A stretch of 64,000 nt of DNA from Polyangiaceae bacterium UTPRO1 (lineage in GTDB: Bacteria; Desulfobacterota; Binatia; UTPRO1), in contig MWST01000031.1 of NCBI GenBank assembly GCA_002050235.1, positions 23,177 to 87,176 of the forward strand. The letters are read 5' to 3'. The notes beneath the pieces are model-generated. The model saw nothing but the letters and a program-made list of their open reading frames with translations, was not told the origin of the DNA and searched no databases. The translations under genes and the position numbers were made by a program. How positions within the stretch are numbered: position 1 is the stretch's first letter; every line of letters starts with the position of its first letter. This document shows, one piece after another, positions 42,543 to 50,940 of the stretch.

Positions 42543-45500
42543 TCAGGGGGCAGGTACGAGCCGCACGTAGAGGTCCAAGAATTCTCCTGCGCGTGTCACC
42601 TCGAGGCCGGAGAGGTCGAGACCGAAGAATTGCGGCAGCGGGAAGCTGCCGAGTCCGCCCGCGAGCGAGGGGATGAGAGTGGCGATGAGCGGCGGCAGCA
42701 CGTCTTGCTCGAGAGCCGCTTCGTTGACGCCGAGCGGGTTCTTCAGGACCGCGACCGTGATGTCGCTCGTCGCCGGTGTCGAGAGGTTGAACTCCAGCCC
42801 GCCGTTCGCGAACGCGAAGTTCATCCCGAGCTTGGCGTCGACAGCGCCGCGCAGCACCTCGACGCCGCTGCCGTCGTTCTTGACGATCGAGACCAGCAGT
42901 TGCGCGAGCTTCAAGGTGGTGAGCTCGTTCGACGGGCCCGGCTGTGCCAGGACGATCGGTGCCAGGGTCGGTCGCACGTCGATGCGGAACAAGGTCGAGG
43001 GCGGATAGATAGCAAACTCCGGCATGATGAGCGCTAGCACGTCCGCCGTGAGCGGTACGTCCCCGGTGCCGAGATCGAGGGTGGTGATGGAGGTGACCAG
43101 GAGGCCGCACTCCGTCTGCGCCTTCAAGAGCTGATTGAATGCCTCGGTGGAGACCCCTATGGCGAGGCCGTACGGCGTATTGCCGATCGGCGTATTCGCG
43201 GGGGGGAAGCTCGGCGTCCCTTCGTTGACCGCGAGCGAGGCAGTCAGGTTCGGCGCTCCGACGGGCGGTTGGCACTGTCCGGGACCCGAGCCGACGGACG
43301 AGGTGAACTTGCCGTCGGAGATGAGGGTAATGCCGTTCACGTCCTCGTTGACGGCGTTCAGCGGCGACTCGAAGTTGACGCTCAGGGCATCGCCCACGGG
43401 TCCGGCGATCTGGATGCCGGCGAGAGCATCCTCGATGGCGTTGCCGATCGGACCGTCCTGCGGGCCGGCACCGTCGGGATCGCTGAGGTAGTTCTTCATG
43501 GCGTTGACGGTCAGCGATTCGAGGTCGGGCAGGAATGCCTGGATGATCGAGCCGACTATGGGCAGATCGCAGGTTCCCCCGTAGCTCGTCGTGAAGGCGG
43601 TGAAGCTGACGCCCAGATCACCCTGCTGATTGACGTCGATGTTCGAGGGGTCGCCGGCCATGGGCGACATCGTGTAGTCGCCGGTGAAGGTCGCCTGGTT
43701 GGCGTGGATGGCGATGTCGCAGCTCGGCACTACGCCCGTGCCGCTGAGGTACACGTTGACGCGTATATCATTCACTCGGATGACCGTACGCACGAAATTG
43801 GTCATCGAGTCGGCGTTGAACGCGAAGCTCTGGAACGAGGGCGGCGGATTGTTGATCGTGACCGTAGCCCTACCGAGACAGCCGAGGAAGCTGTCGGCGA
43901 AGCACTCGTTGTTGATCAGCACGGTGCCTACCGGAACGAGCGCGCCCAGATCCAGTCCTGATCCGGCGAGCTGGGCCATGAGAGGCTCTACGGTATCGAG
44001 TCCGCTGTCCGTGATTCGCAGTCCGATGCTCGAGGGCGAGTTGGCCCCGTCGGCGATCGATGCGCCGCGGATCACGACGACGCGCGCGTTTGCCGCACTG
44101 CCGTTCGCCGTATCGACGACCCGCGCGCGGATCGGGTTGAAGACGTTGGTTGCACTCAGCGCGACCGAGGTGCTGAAGCTCCCGTCCTGAGCGACCGTGA
44201 CCGGGCTCCCGTTCACGGCGAGGGACGCCTGCGCCGGCGGGAGATCGTGCACCACGCCGGTTACGGTGACCGTCGACGCGGTCGTGAAGATGCCGTGGGT
44301 CGGCGAGGTGATGGTGATGCCGAACGCCGTGCAGGTGCTCGGCTCGCCGCTGCATACGAAGCCGGGCTCGATCCTGCAGAGCGCGTTGCAGCCGTCACCG
44401 ACGTTCGCATTGTGATCGTCGCACTTCTCGTCGCCGCGGAGGAGGCCGTCGCCGCAGATCGGCTCGCAGCCGCTGGGCTCGCCTTCGCAGGTCCATCCCG
44501 TCTCGATGGTGCAGGTGGCGTTGCAACCATCGCCGGGGTCGAGATTGCCGTCGTCGCAGGCTTCGGTGCCGCTCAGCACGCCGTTGCCGCAGACCGCGCT
44601 GCAGCCGCTCGGTTGACCGGTGCAGGTATAGCCGGTCTCGACGGTGCAGACGGCGCTGCAGCCGTCGCCGGATACGAGATTGTGGTCATCGCACTCTTCG
44701 CCGCCGCGGAGGAGCCCGTCGCCGCAGACGGTGCTGCAGTGGCTTGGCTGGCCGGCGCAGAGCCAGCCGCTCTCGATGGTGCAGGAGGCGCTGCAGCCGT
44801 CGCCCGGATCGAGGCCGCCGTCGTCGCAAGCTTCGCCGGGCTTGATGATGCCGTCGCCGCAGACGGTGTGGCAGGTGCTCGGCTCGCCACCGCACTGCCA
44901 CCCGACCTCGGTCTGACAGGTAGCGCTGCAGCCGTCGCCGGATACGAGGTTGTGGTCGTCGCAGCTCTCGGCGCCGCGCAGGAGGCCGTCGCCGCAGGTC
45001 GGAGAGCAGCCGCTCGGCTGGTTCAGATTGCACGTCCACCCGGGCTCGATCGTGCACGTGGCGCTGCAACCGTCGCCGGGAACGAGTCCGCCGTCGTCGC
45101 AGGCTTCGCCCGGACGCCGCAGACCATCGCCGCAAACCGGGGAGCAGGTGCTCGGTGAATCGACGCAAGTGTAGCCGGCTTCGACCTGACAGGCGGAGCT
45201 ACAGCCGTCGCCAGGGACGGAGTTGCCGTCGTCGCACGCTTCGCCGCCGCTCACGATACCGTCGCCGCACACCGGGGCGCAGGCGCTCGGGACGCCGCTG
45301 CAGCTCCACCCGGCCTCGACCTCGCAGGTCGGGCTGCAGCCGTCGCCGGCGTCATGATTGCCGTCGTCGCAGCCTTCGTTCACCTCGACATCGGCATCAC
45401 CGCACTCCGGCGGCTCGGCGCAGCTCTCGTTGTCGTCGTTGCCGTCGTCGAAGAGGTCGCAATCGCGGGATAGGCCGTCGACGTCGTTCAGGAGGTTGCA

Positions 45501-46271
45501 GACGCGGCAACGCAGGCGTTCATCCGCGCACTTGGCGACACCGGCCGCGGTCGTCGCGCCGCAGCCGGGGAATGCCTGCTCGAGCGCAACGCCCCGGCCC
45601 ACGCAGGCTGACTGGATCTTGGCGGCGGGCGCGGTGACGCAGGCGCTCGCCATTTTGCCCCCGGTTGGATCGGGCTGGGTGGTGCCGGTTCCGAGGCACA
45701 CCGTCTGCAACTGGACGGCCGTGCCGACGAAGCCGCGCTTGAGACCCTCCTTCTTGCACTTGTTGAAGGAGTTGATGCGCAGATCCTCGCACTTGGCGGA
45801 GGCCTTGAGGAGGGCCGACTGGCACGCCATCACCAGCGAGTTGGTGGCGAGCACGGCATCGGGGTTGGCGCCGAGGAGATCTTGGAGGAACGCCTGGGTG
45901 ATTTCGACGGCGCGCGTACCGTGCAGGGTGACGCTGGTCGGACCGAAGGCGGGCGGGGCGCCGCTGCACGAGTTGTCGGCCGAGATCAGTGCCGCCATGG
46001 TGGCTTTCTGCACGCCCGGCGCGGCGGCGATGCACTGGGTGACCGACTGCGGCCCGAGCAGATCCCCGGCTTTCTTCTTCACGCAGGCTCGCAGCTCTTT
46101 CGCGGCCGCGAGCGTGACCTTGCGCATCCCCTTGTTGATGGCATTGATGCAGCGGCCGGTGTCCGGCGCCACCACCTGTGCCGCGGCGAGCGTCGGCAGC
46201 AGGGTGCCGAGCGCGGCCAGGGTGGCGATGCGCGTCTTCCGGTGCGTGATGGTGTGCACGGTGCCCTCCAT
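42543..46271 (-). CDS. Giant exported protein: eight DUF4215 repeats and BPI/TULIP-like C-terminus
   Basis: A 1242-residue protein; GGGAGGG precedes ATG 46271 and a signal peptide ends near AAAQ (about residue 32). Residues 38-285 are a lysine- and cysteine-rich helical domain. Residues 290-647 are eight DUF4215 cysteine repeats of about 45 residues. A beta-sandwich (650-740) is followed by about 500 residues with features of BPI/LBP-type lipid-binding (TULIP) domains: a starting GLRITDSGLD strand, a central disulphide-bearing helix-rich part, and an ending SFPLPQ...GEFLDLYVRL typical of the second barrel. If right, it is a surface lipid carrier on a cysteine-rich stalk. It is last but one in a four-gene run of mostly exported proteins. 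Confidence 0.75.
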   Translation of the reverse strand: MEGTVHTITHRKTRIATLAALGTLLPTLAAAQVVAPDTGRCINAINKGMRKVTLAAAKELRACVKKKAGDLLGPQSVTQCIAAAPGVQKATMAALISADNSCSGAPPAFGPTSVTLHGTRAVEITQAFLQDLLGANPDAVLATNSLVMACQSALLKASAKCEDLRINSFNKCKKEGLKRGFVGTAVQLQTVCLGTGTTQPDPTGGKMASACVTAPAAKIQSACVGRGVALEQAFPGCGATTAAGVAKCADERLRCRVCNLLNDVDGLSRDCDLFDDGNDDNESCAEPPECGDADVEVNEGCDDGNHDAGDGCSPTCEVEAGWSCSGVPSACAPVCGDGIVSGGEACDDGNSVPGDGCSSACQVEAGYTCVDSPSTCSPVCGDGLRRPGEACDDGGLVPGDGCSATCTIEPGWTCNLNQPSGCSPTCGDGLLRGAESCDDHNLVSGDGCSATCQTEVGWQCGGEPSTCHTVCGDGIIKPGEACDDGGLDPGDGCSASCTIESGWLCAGQPSHCSTVCGDGLLRGGEECDDHNLVSGDGCSAVCTVETGYTCTGQPSGCSAVCGNGVLSGTEACDDGNLDPGDGCNATCTIETGWTCEGEPSGCEPICGDGLLRGDEKCDDHNANVGDGCNALCRIEPGFVCSGEPSTCTAFGITITSPTHGIFTTASTVTVTGVVHDLPPAQASLAVNGSPVTVAQDGSFSTSVALSATNVFNPIRARVVDTANGSAANARVVVIRGASIADGANSPSSIGLRITDSGLDTVEPLMAQLAGSGLDLGALVPVGTVLINNECFADSFLGCLGRATVTINNPPPSFQSFAFNADSMTNFVRTVIRVNDIRVNVYLSGTGVVPSCDIAIHANQATFTGDYTMSPMAGDPSNIDVNQQGDLGVSFTAFTTSYGGTCDLPIVGSIIQAFLPDLESLTVNAMKNYLSDPDGAGPQDGPIGNAIEDALAGIQIAGPVGDALSVNFESPLNAVNEDVNGITLISDGKFTSSVGSGPGQCQPPVGAPNLTASLAVNEGTPSFPPANTPIGNTPYGLAIGVSTEAFNQLLKAQTECGLLVTSITTLDLGTGDVPLTADVLALIMPEFAIYPPSTLFRIDVRPTLAPIVLAQPGPSNELTTLKLAQLLVSIVKNDGSGVEVLRGAVDAKLGMNFAFANGGLEFNLSTPATSDITVAVLKNPLGVNEAALEQDVLPPLIATLIPSLAGGLGSFPLPQFFGLDLSGLEVTRAGEFLDLYVRLVPAP
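44331..45404 (-). repeat. Eight tandem DUF4215 coding repeats, ~135-bp period
   Basis: Eight repeats of CGDGxxxxGExCDDxNxxxGDGCSxxC followed by ExGxxCxGxPSxC. From the third on they alternate between a PGEACDDGG form and a RGxExCDDHN form, so a two-repeat unit of about 270 bp appears to have been duplicated. This is coding sequence, not an intergenic array. Confidence 0.85.
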
Positions 46272-46291
46272 CTTCTGCCCTCCCGCCGTCC

Positions 46292-48190
46292 TCACTGGCA
46301 TTCGATTTCCATGGTGACCGCGGCGTCGCCGACCGAGGCGTCGACGTCGATCACCGGTAGCGCTCCCACGAGGCGCAGGTTCTTGACGCCTTGTCCGCCC
46401 ATGATGTTCGAGCACGAACGCGGCGCACCGGTGACCTGCGTGATGCAGTTGCTGCAGCCGGTGGTCACGTGGTCGAGGAGATTGTCGGCGATGCCGTTGG
46501 TGTCGTAGATCGTCGCCCGCGCCGTGCCGGTGGTAAGGAACGCCCGCAGCGTTGCCGGAGCGCTGTAGGTGTCGTCGGCGGTGCACTGGATTCCGTCCGG
46601 ACCCTTGTCGCTAACCAGGCGCAGCGTCAGTACTTCCGACACGCGCATGTCGCCGTTCCCGAAGGTGCCGGACTCGACGTACTCGGTGGGGCTGTTGCAG
46701 AGCCCGGGGTGCGGCGAGTTCAAATTGCAGGACGACAGCGGTCCCTCGCGGCAAGCGCTCGAGACGTTGTTCGCCGGATCGATTCGGGTGTCGTCGCACT
46801 CGGGATCTTGCGGTAGACCGCCGAGGGTGCCGGGCGGTTGGTTGGTGTCGTGATCGACCCGCACCTGCATGTCGCGGTTGGGCTCGCCGCCGTTGCAGTC
46901 GATCTTGCCGGTCGTATCGATGCCGGCGCTCTCCACGCACACGAGAACCGGATCCATGCCGAGCGGCAGGTTGATCTGTACCGGGTCGAAGACGATCGAG
47001 CCCGCCGGACCGACGATCTGACGGACACCGTTCGAGTCCTGGCCGAAGAACTGCAGCGTCTGCGAGCCGCTGAGGGCGCCCGAGACGCGGATGTTGCCGA
47101 TCAGGGGCGCATTCTTGATCTGCAGGGAGATCTTGCTGTTCGCGCCGCCGATGGTGCAGACGCGCGAGGCCGGCGTCGCCGTCGCTGTCGGCGTCGGCGT
47201 GCGCGTCATGGTGGGTGTCGCCGTGCGCGTCGCGGTCGGCGGGACTCCGGTGGTGAACGTCGCCGTCGGCGTCGGCGAGAGGGTCGGCGTCGGCGTCGGC
47301 GCGGTCGAGGTCGGCGTCATGGTTGCGGTCGGGGCGACCGTGAACGTCGGCGTCGGTGTCGGTTGCGACGGATTCAGCTGTGCCGCGATGCACAGATCGA
47401 AGGGTTTCTTGGCGTCGAGCGTCTCGCTGCCGAACTCATTGGCCGTGTAGGCCCGGACCGGAGTGAAGCTCGATACCGGCTTTACCTGATAACAGACCAG
47501 ATGCTCGCCGTGCAGCTCGGCGCCCGGCTTTTCGTTGTTGGTGTTGGTCGCCACGCAGAGCTTGCGCGGCTTCAACACGTTCACGGAGAGGGAGCCGAAC
47601 TGATCGCCCACCACGGTGGCCGGACGCGGCGCGAACTTGGGCGTGTGCGGGGAGGTACGGATCTTGTAACAGGTGAAGTAATCCGTAACCGGATCGATCG
47701 GCGCCGGCGGCGCGGACACCAGGCTCTTGGCGCTCGGCGCCATCAGGCGCTCGGGCTTCAACAGATCGATCGTGAGGTTGCCCCAGCGATCGACGAGCTG
47801 CTGGTTGAGCGTCTTGGCGAACTTGCCGGTGCCGGGTACGCGCTTGATCTGATAGCTTTCGAGATGCTCGGCGTGGCTCGGTGCGCTCGGATCGCTACCG
47901 TCGACGTTCGCCGGATTGCAGAGGTCGGTCGGCTTCGCGATCGAGAAGCGCCACTCTCCGAACTGATCCGAGGCGACGAGATACGGGATCGGCACGAACT
48001 TCGCCGTTCCCGGCGCCGTCCTCGCCTGGTAGCACTGGAAGTGGTCGAGGGGCGGGGGACTCTGCGCCGCGGCCTCGGCGACGAAGCCGCTCGGCGTCGC
48101 GACGAACGGAGCCGTCCGCCCGAGAACGAGCGCCCCGGCCGCGACAGTGAGGCCGACTCCGAGGATGCGAGCCGCGACGCCCGTCGCCAC
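46292..48190 (-). CDS. Exported protein with three tandem HFxCY domains and Thr/Pro linker
   Basis: A 632-residue protein starting at GTG 48190, 2 bp after the previous stop. A signal peptide covers about 1-42. Residues 48-275 hold three related units beginning HFQCYQAR, YFTCYKIR and a shorter LVCYQVK, each ending in a PTDLC/PRKLC/PFDLC motif, an unnamed repeat. A Thr/Pro-rich linker (about 278-343) leads to a C-terminal cysteine-containing beta domain of 290 residues with no known signature. It is in the same operon as the disintegrin-like and TULIP-like proteins. Confidence 0.75.
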   Translation of the reverse strand: MATGVAARILGVGLTVAAGALVLGRTAPFVATPSGFVAEAAAQSPPPLDHFQCYQARTAPGTAKFVPIPYLVASDQFGEWRFSIAKPTDLCNPANVDGSDPSAPSHAEHLESYQIKRVPGTGKFAKTLNQQLVDRWGNLTIDLLKPERLMAPSAKSLVSAPPAPIDPVTDYFTCYKIRTSPHTPKFAPRPATVVGDQFGSLSVNVLKPRKLCVATNTNNEKPGAELHGEHLVCYQVKPVSSFTPVRAYTANEFGSETLDAKKPFDLCIAAQLNPSQPTPTPTFTVAPTATMTPTSTAPTPTPTLSPTPTATFTTGVPPTATRTATPTMTRTPTPTATATPASRVCTIGGANSKISLQIKNAPLIGNIRVSGALSGSQTLQFFGQDSNGVRQIVGPAGSIVFDPVQINLPLGMDPVLVCVESAGIDTTGKIDCNGGEPNRDMQVRVDHDTNQPPGTLGGLPQDPECDDTRIDPANNVSSACREGPLSSCNLNSPHPGLCNSPTEYVESGTFGNGDMRVSEVLTLRLVSDKGPDGIQCTADDTYSAPATLRAFLTTGTARATIYDTNGIADNLLDHVTTGCSNCITQVTGAPRSCSNIMGGQGVKNLRLVGALPVIDVDASVGDAAVTMEIECQ

Positions 48191-48192
48191 GG

Positions 48193-50682
48193 TCAGTCGG
48201 CCTTGTCGCTGAACTTGGTCGACGATTGCGTCGTCGGCGGTCCACTGTAGACGGCTTGCCAGCAGAGCCCGTCACTGTTCTGGATCTGCACGGTCAGCGG
48301 CTGACCGATGGACGTGAGGTCAGGCGGCATTCCGAGGGCGGCTCCGCGCGCCGTCAACTGGATCTGCGCCTTGGCGAGCCCGCCTTCCTTGAGCTTCAGC
48401 TGATAGCCCCCGTCGGGGGTGAGCTCCTTGTCCTTGTATTGGTAGCCCTTGCTGCCGGTAGCTTTCCAGCAAGGCTTGCCGGCGCAGGTGCCGCCGGCCG
48501 GGTAGGTGATCTCGAAACGCAGGCCCGACGGATCATAGATGCACACCTGGTAATTGGTCGTGCTGAGCGGGGTCCCCAGATCCGCGAAAGTAGTGCGCTC
48601 ACCCTTCAGCCATTTCCACTTGATCGTGTCCTTGACGCCGCCTTTCTTGGCGAGTTGGATCGACGCTTTGCCGGGTACGAAGGGAGGGCGGCAATTCGGG
48701 AGCGGGCCCACCGTACAGCCGAGCCCGGGCTCCACCTGGCACGCGGCCGAGCAGCCGTCGCCGCCGTCGAGGTTGCCGTCGTCGCACTCTTCGCCGCAAC
48801 CGCCCTGGAGGATGCCGTCGCCGCAGAGCATGGAATCACCCGTGCAGACGCCGGCAACACAGACGTCGTCGACCGTGCATACGTTGTCGTCGCTGCAGCT
48901 GGTGCCGTCGTTCTCGAAGACGTCGGCCGGGCAGTCGGCGCTGCTACCGGTGCAAGTCTCCTCGATATCGCAGTCGCCGGCGTCGGGTCGGCATACGGTG
49001 GCGGCGGGGGCGAAGGCATCGGCCGGGCAGTCCGCGCCCGTACCCGGGCACATCTCGGCCACGTCGCAGACGCCCGCTGCCGCCCGGCATTCGACCGTGT
49101 TCGGCTGGTACGCATCCGCGGGACAATCGTCGGCGACGCCGTCGCAGACCTCCTCGCTGTCGCAGACGCCCGCTGCCGGCCGGCACGTTGCCGTGCTCTT
49201 CGCGTCGGGTGGGCAGAAGACTCCGAAACCGTCGCAGGTTTCGGCGACGTCACAGACGCCGTTGGCAAGTCGGCACACCGTGGTGTTGGGCTCGAGCTGG
49301 TCTGCGGGACAAGCATCACCGACGCCGTCGCAAGTCTCCGCGACGTCGCAGGCGCCGGCCGCCGGCCGGCAGACGCCGGTGCTCTTGGAGTCGGCCGGAC
49401 AGGCCGGGCCCGATCCGGTGCAGGTTTCGGCCACGTCGCAGACGCCTGCCGCGGCCCGGCAAACGGTAGAGCTCGACTCGAAAGTATCCGTCGGGCAAGC
49501 GGCGTTCGAGCCCGTGCAGTGCTCGGCGATGTCGCAAATGCCGGCCGCCGGCCGGCACGTCACCATGCTCGAAGCGAACGAGTCCGCGGGGCATGCCGGG
49601 CTCGATCCCGGGCAGTTCTCGGCGACGTCGCAGGGTCCGGCCGCCGGCCGGCACACCGTCGAGCTGTTGAGAAAGCCGTCCGGCGGGCACGCCGCCGACA
49701 CGCCCGTACAGTTCTCGGCGGCGTCGCAGACGCCACCCGCTGCAGGTCTGCAGACGACGTTGTTCGGCTGGAAGGAGTCGGCCGGACATGCTGCCGAGCT
49801 GCCGGTGCAGGTCTCGGCGACGTCGCAGATGCCGGCGGAGGCCCGGCACTGGGTCCCGGCGTTCTTGAACTTGCAATTCGTGTCGCAGCACACGCTGCCG
49901 GCGATGGCGACGTCGCATTCCTCGCCCTGGAGGGCGTCGAGGACGCCGTTGCCGCAGAGGTTCGTGAGCGTCACCGTCACGAAGTGACCGTCGTTCGCCT
50001 GCGTGCGGCTCGGGCTCCCCGGATAGCCGCAAGCGTCGCAGCCGCTCACGCTGCTACCTTCACCGAGCCGGACGGCCGCCTCGCAGGAGTTGCTGCGGGT
50101 CGAGCCGTTCCAGGTGAAAGTGAGGCTATGGGCCTTGGCGACCCCGTTGCTGGTGTTGTCGATGCGGGCGCTCGCCGTCTGGTTGAACGGACCGCTCACG
50201 TCGGAGCCGCCGTTCGGGATGGATCCGGGGTCCCCGAGGCTGAGCGATCCAGAGGTGATGGTGCCGCCGCTCGAGGTACCCGTGACGCCGCTGATGTCCG
50301 CGGATCCGTCGCAGCCCGAGGCGTCGTTGCGCCGGTTCATGTCGCCGGTCCGCTGCGTGTCTACGGTCAGGTAGTAGGCTCCCGGAGCCGTCACGTTGAA
50401 GGACAGGTTGTGCTGCGCCACGCCGTTGGTGTCGCGGGTGCTGAAGACGCCGACGTCCGAGCTCAGGTTCCAAGCAAAGCGGGTCTTGAACTGGGTGCCG
50501 TTGTTGACCTGGATCGCCACCGACGACCGCCGTGATCCATCGCTGTCTCCGGCGTCGGGCGTCGATCCCGCGGTGCTGGCGCTACCGTTGGCGATCGACT
50601 GGGCGTGGACGCACGTAAGGCCGTACGTAGAGGTGATGACGGCCGCGAGCAGGGTGACGAGCGTCTTGCGCGTTGAGGTCAT
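48193..50682 (-). CDS. Exported protein with ten disintegrin-like repeats, DUF4215 and GKPCW domain
   Basis: An 829-residue protein with AGGAGGA before ATG 50682 and a signal peptide (1-28, ending HAQ). Residues 30-250 are a Ser/Thr/Gly-rich beta domain. Ten tandem repeats (about 277-595) follow the pattern CRxxxGxCDxxExCxGxxxxCPxD, which is the core of animal ADAM and snake-venom disintegrin domains. A DUF4215 unit (CGDGILQGGCGEECDDGN) comes next, and the C-terminal 155 residues hold the GKPCWKATG/YKDKE domain shared with the protein at 40.5 kb. Surface adhesion or matrix binding is the natural guess; no enzyme signature is present. Confidence 0.8.
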   Translation of the reverse strand: MTSTRKTLVTLLAAVITSTYGLTCVHAQSIANGSASTAGSTPDAGDSDGSRRSSVAIQVNNGTQFKTRFAWNLSSDVGVFSTRDTNGVAQHNLSFNVTAPGAYYLTVDTQRTGDMNRRNDASGCDGSADISGVTGTSSGGTITSGSLSLGDPGSIPNGGSDVSGPFNQTASARIDNTSNGVAKAHSLTFTWNGSTRSNSCEAAVRLGEGSSVSGCDACGYPGSPSRTQANDGHFVTVTLTNLCGNGVLDALQGEECDVAIAGSVCCDTNCKFKNAGTQCRASAGICDVAETCTGSSAACPADSFQPNNVVCRPAAGGVCDAAENCTGVSAACPPDGFLNSSTVCRPAAGPCDVAENCPGSSPACPADSFASSMVTCRPAAGICDIAEHCTGSNAACPTDTFESSSTVCRAAAGVCDVAETCTGSGPACPADSKSTGVCRPAAGACDVAETCDGVGDACPADQLEPNTTVCRLANGVCDVAETCDGFGVFCPPDAKSTATCRPAAGVCDSEEVCDGVADDCPADAYQPNTVECRAAAGVCDVAEMCPGTGADCPADAFAPAATVCRPDAGDCDIEETCTGSSADCPADVFENDGTSCSDDNVCTVDDVCVAGVCTGDSMLCGDGILQGGCGEECDDGNLDGGDGCSAACQVEPGLGCTVGPLPNCRPPFVPGKASIQLAKKGGVKDTIKWKWLKGERTTFADLGTPLSTTNYQVCIYDPSGLRFEITYPAGGTCAGKPCWKATGSKGYQYKDKELTPDGGYQLKLKEGGLAKAQIQLTARGAALGMPPDLTSIGQPLTVQIQNSDGLCWQAVYSGPPTTQSSTKFSDKAD
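48897..49851 (-). repeat. Ten tandem disintegrin-like coding repeats, ~96-bp period
   Basis: Ten repeats of 30-33 residues each begin CR(P/A)AAG and carry CDxxExC and CP(A/P)D. Neighbours differ at many third positions and loop lengths, so they are old rather than recent duplications. Confidence 0.85.
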
Positions 50683-50940
50683 GCGGCAGGTCCTCCTGGG
50701 GGCTATGGCCCTTCGAGCTGCAATCGGATTCTCGGGATTTTGTTGCAAGGCGCAGAGCGCCTCGCACGGCACTGCGTCGTTACGAGTCGCGGTGAGCGGT
50801 GTTTCAGCTCGGAGCGCGCAGCGGTTCTACGCGCAGGCATTCGCTTTCGTCAAGTAAAATCACATGCGGAGAGTGCAGCTCGACGACGAAGGGGAGCGAC
50901 GCTGGCGCGGCGGCTCGACGCCGGCTAAGAGTCCGGCCCC

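Noticed and set aside
44331..45404. Regular ~135-bp repeats considered as a CRISPR or satellite array
   Set aside because: They are in-frame DUF4215 coding repeats with conserved protein pattern and no unique spacers or cas genes.
48226..50535. 769-codon plus-strand frame antisense to the disintegrin-like gene
   Set aside because: The open frame follows from the repeated cysteine-module codons on the other strand. It has no signal peptide or known motif, while the minus-strand protein has both.
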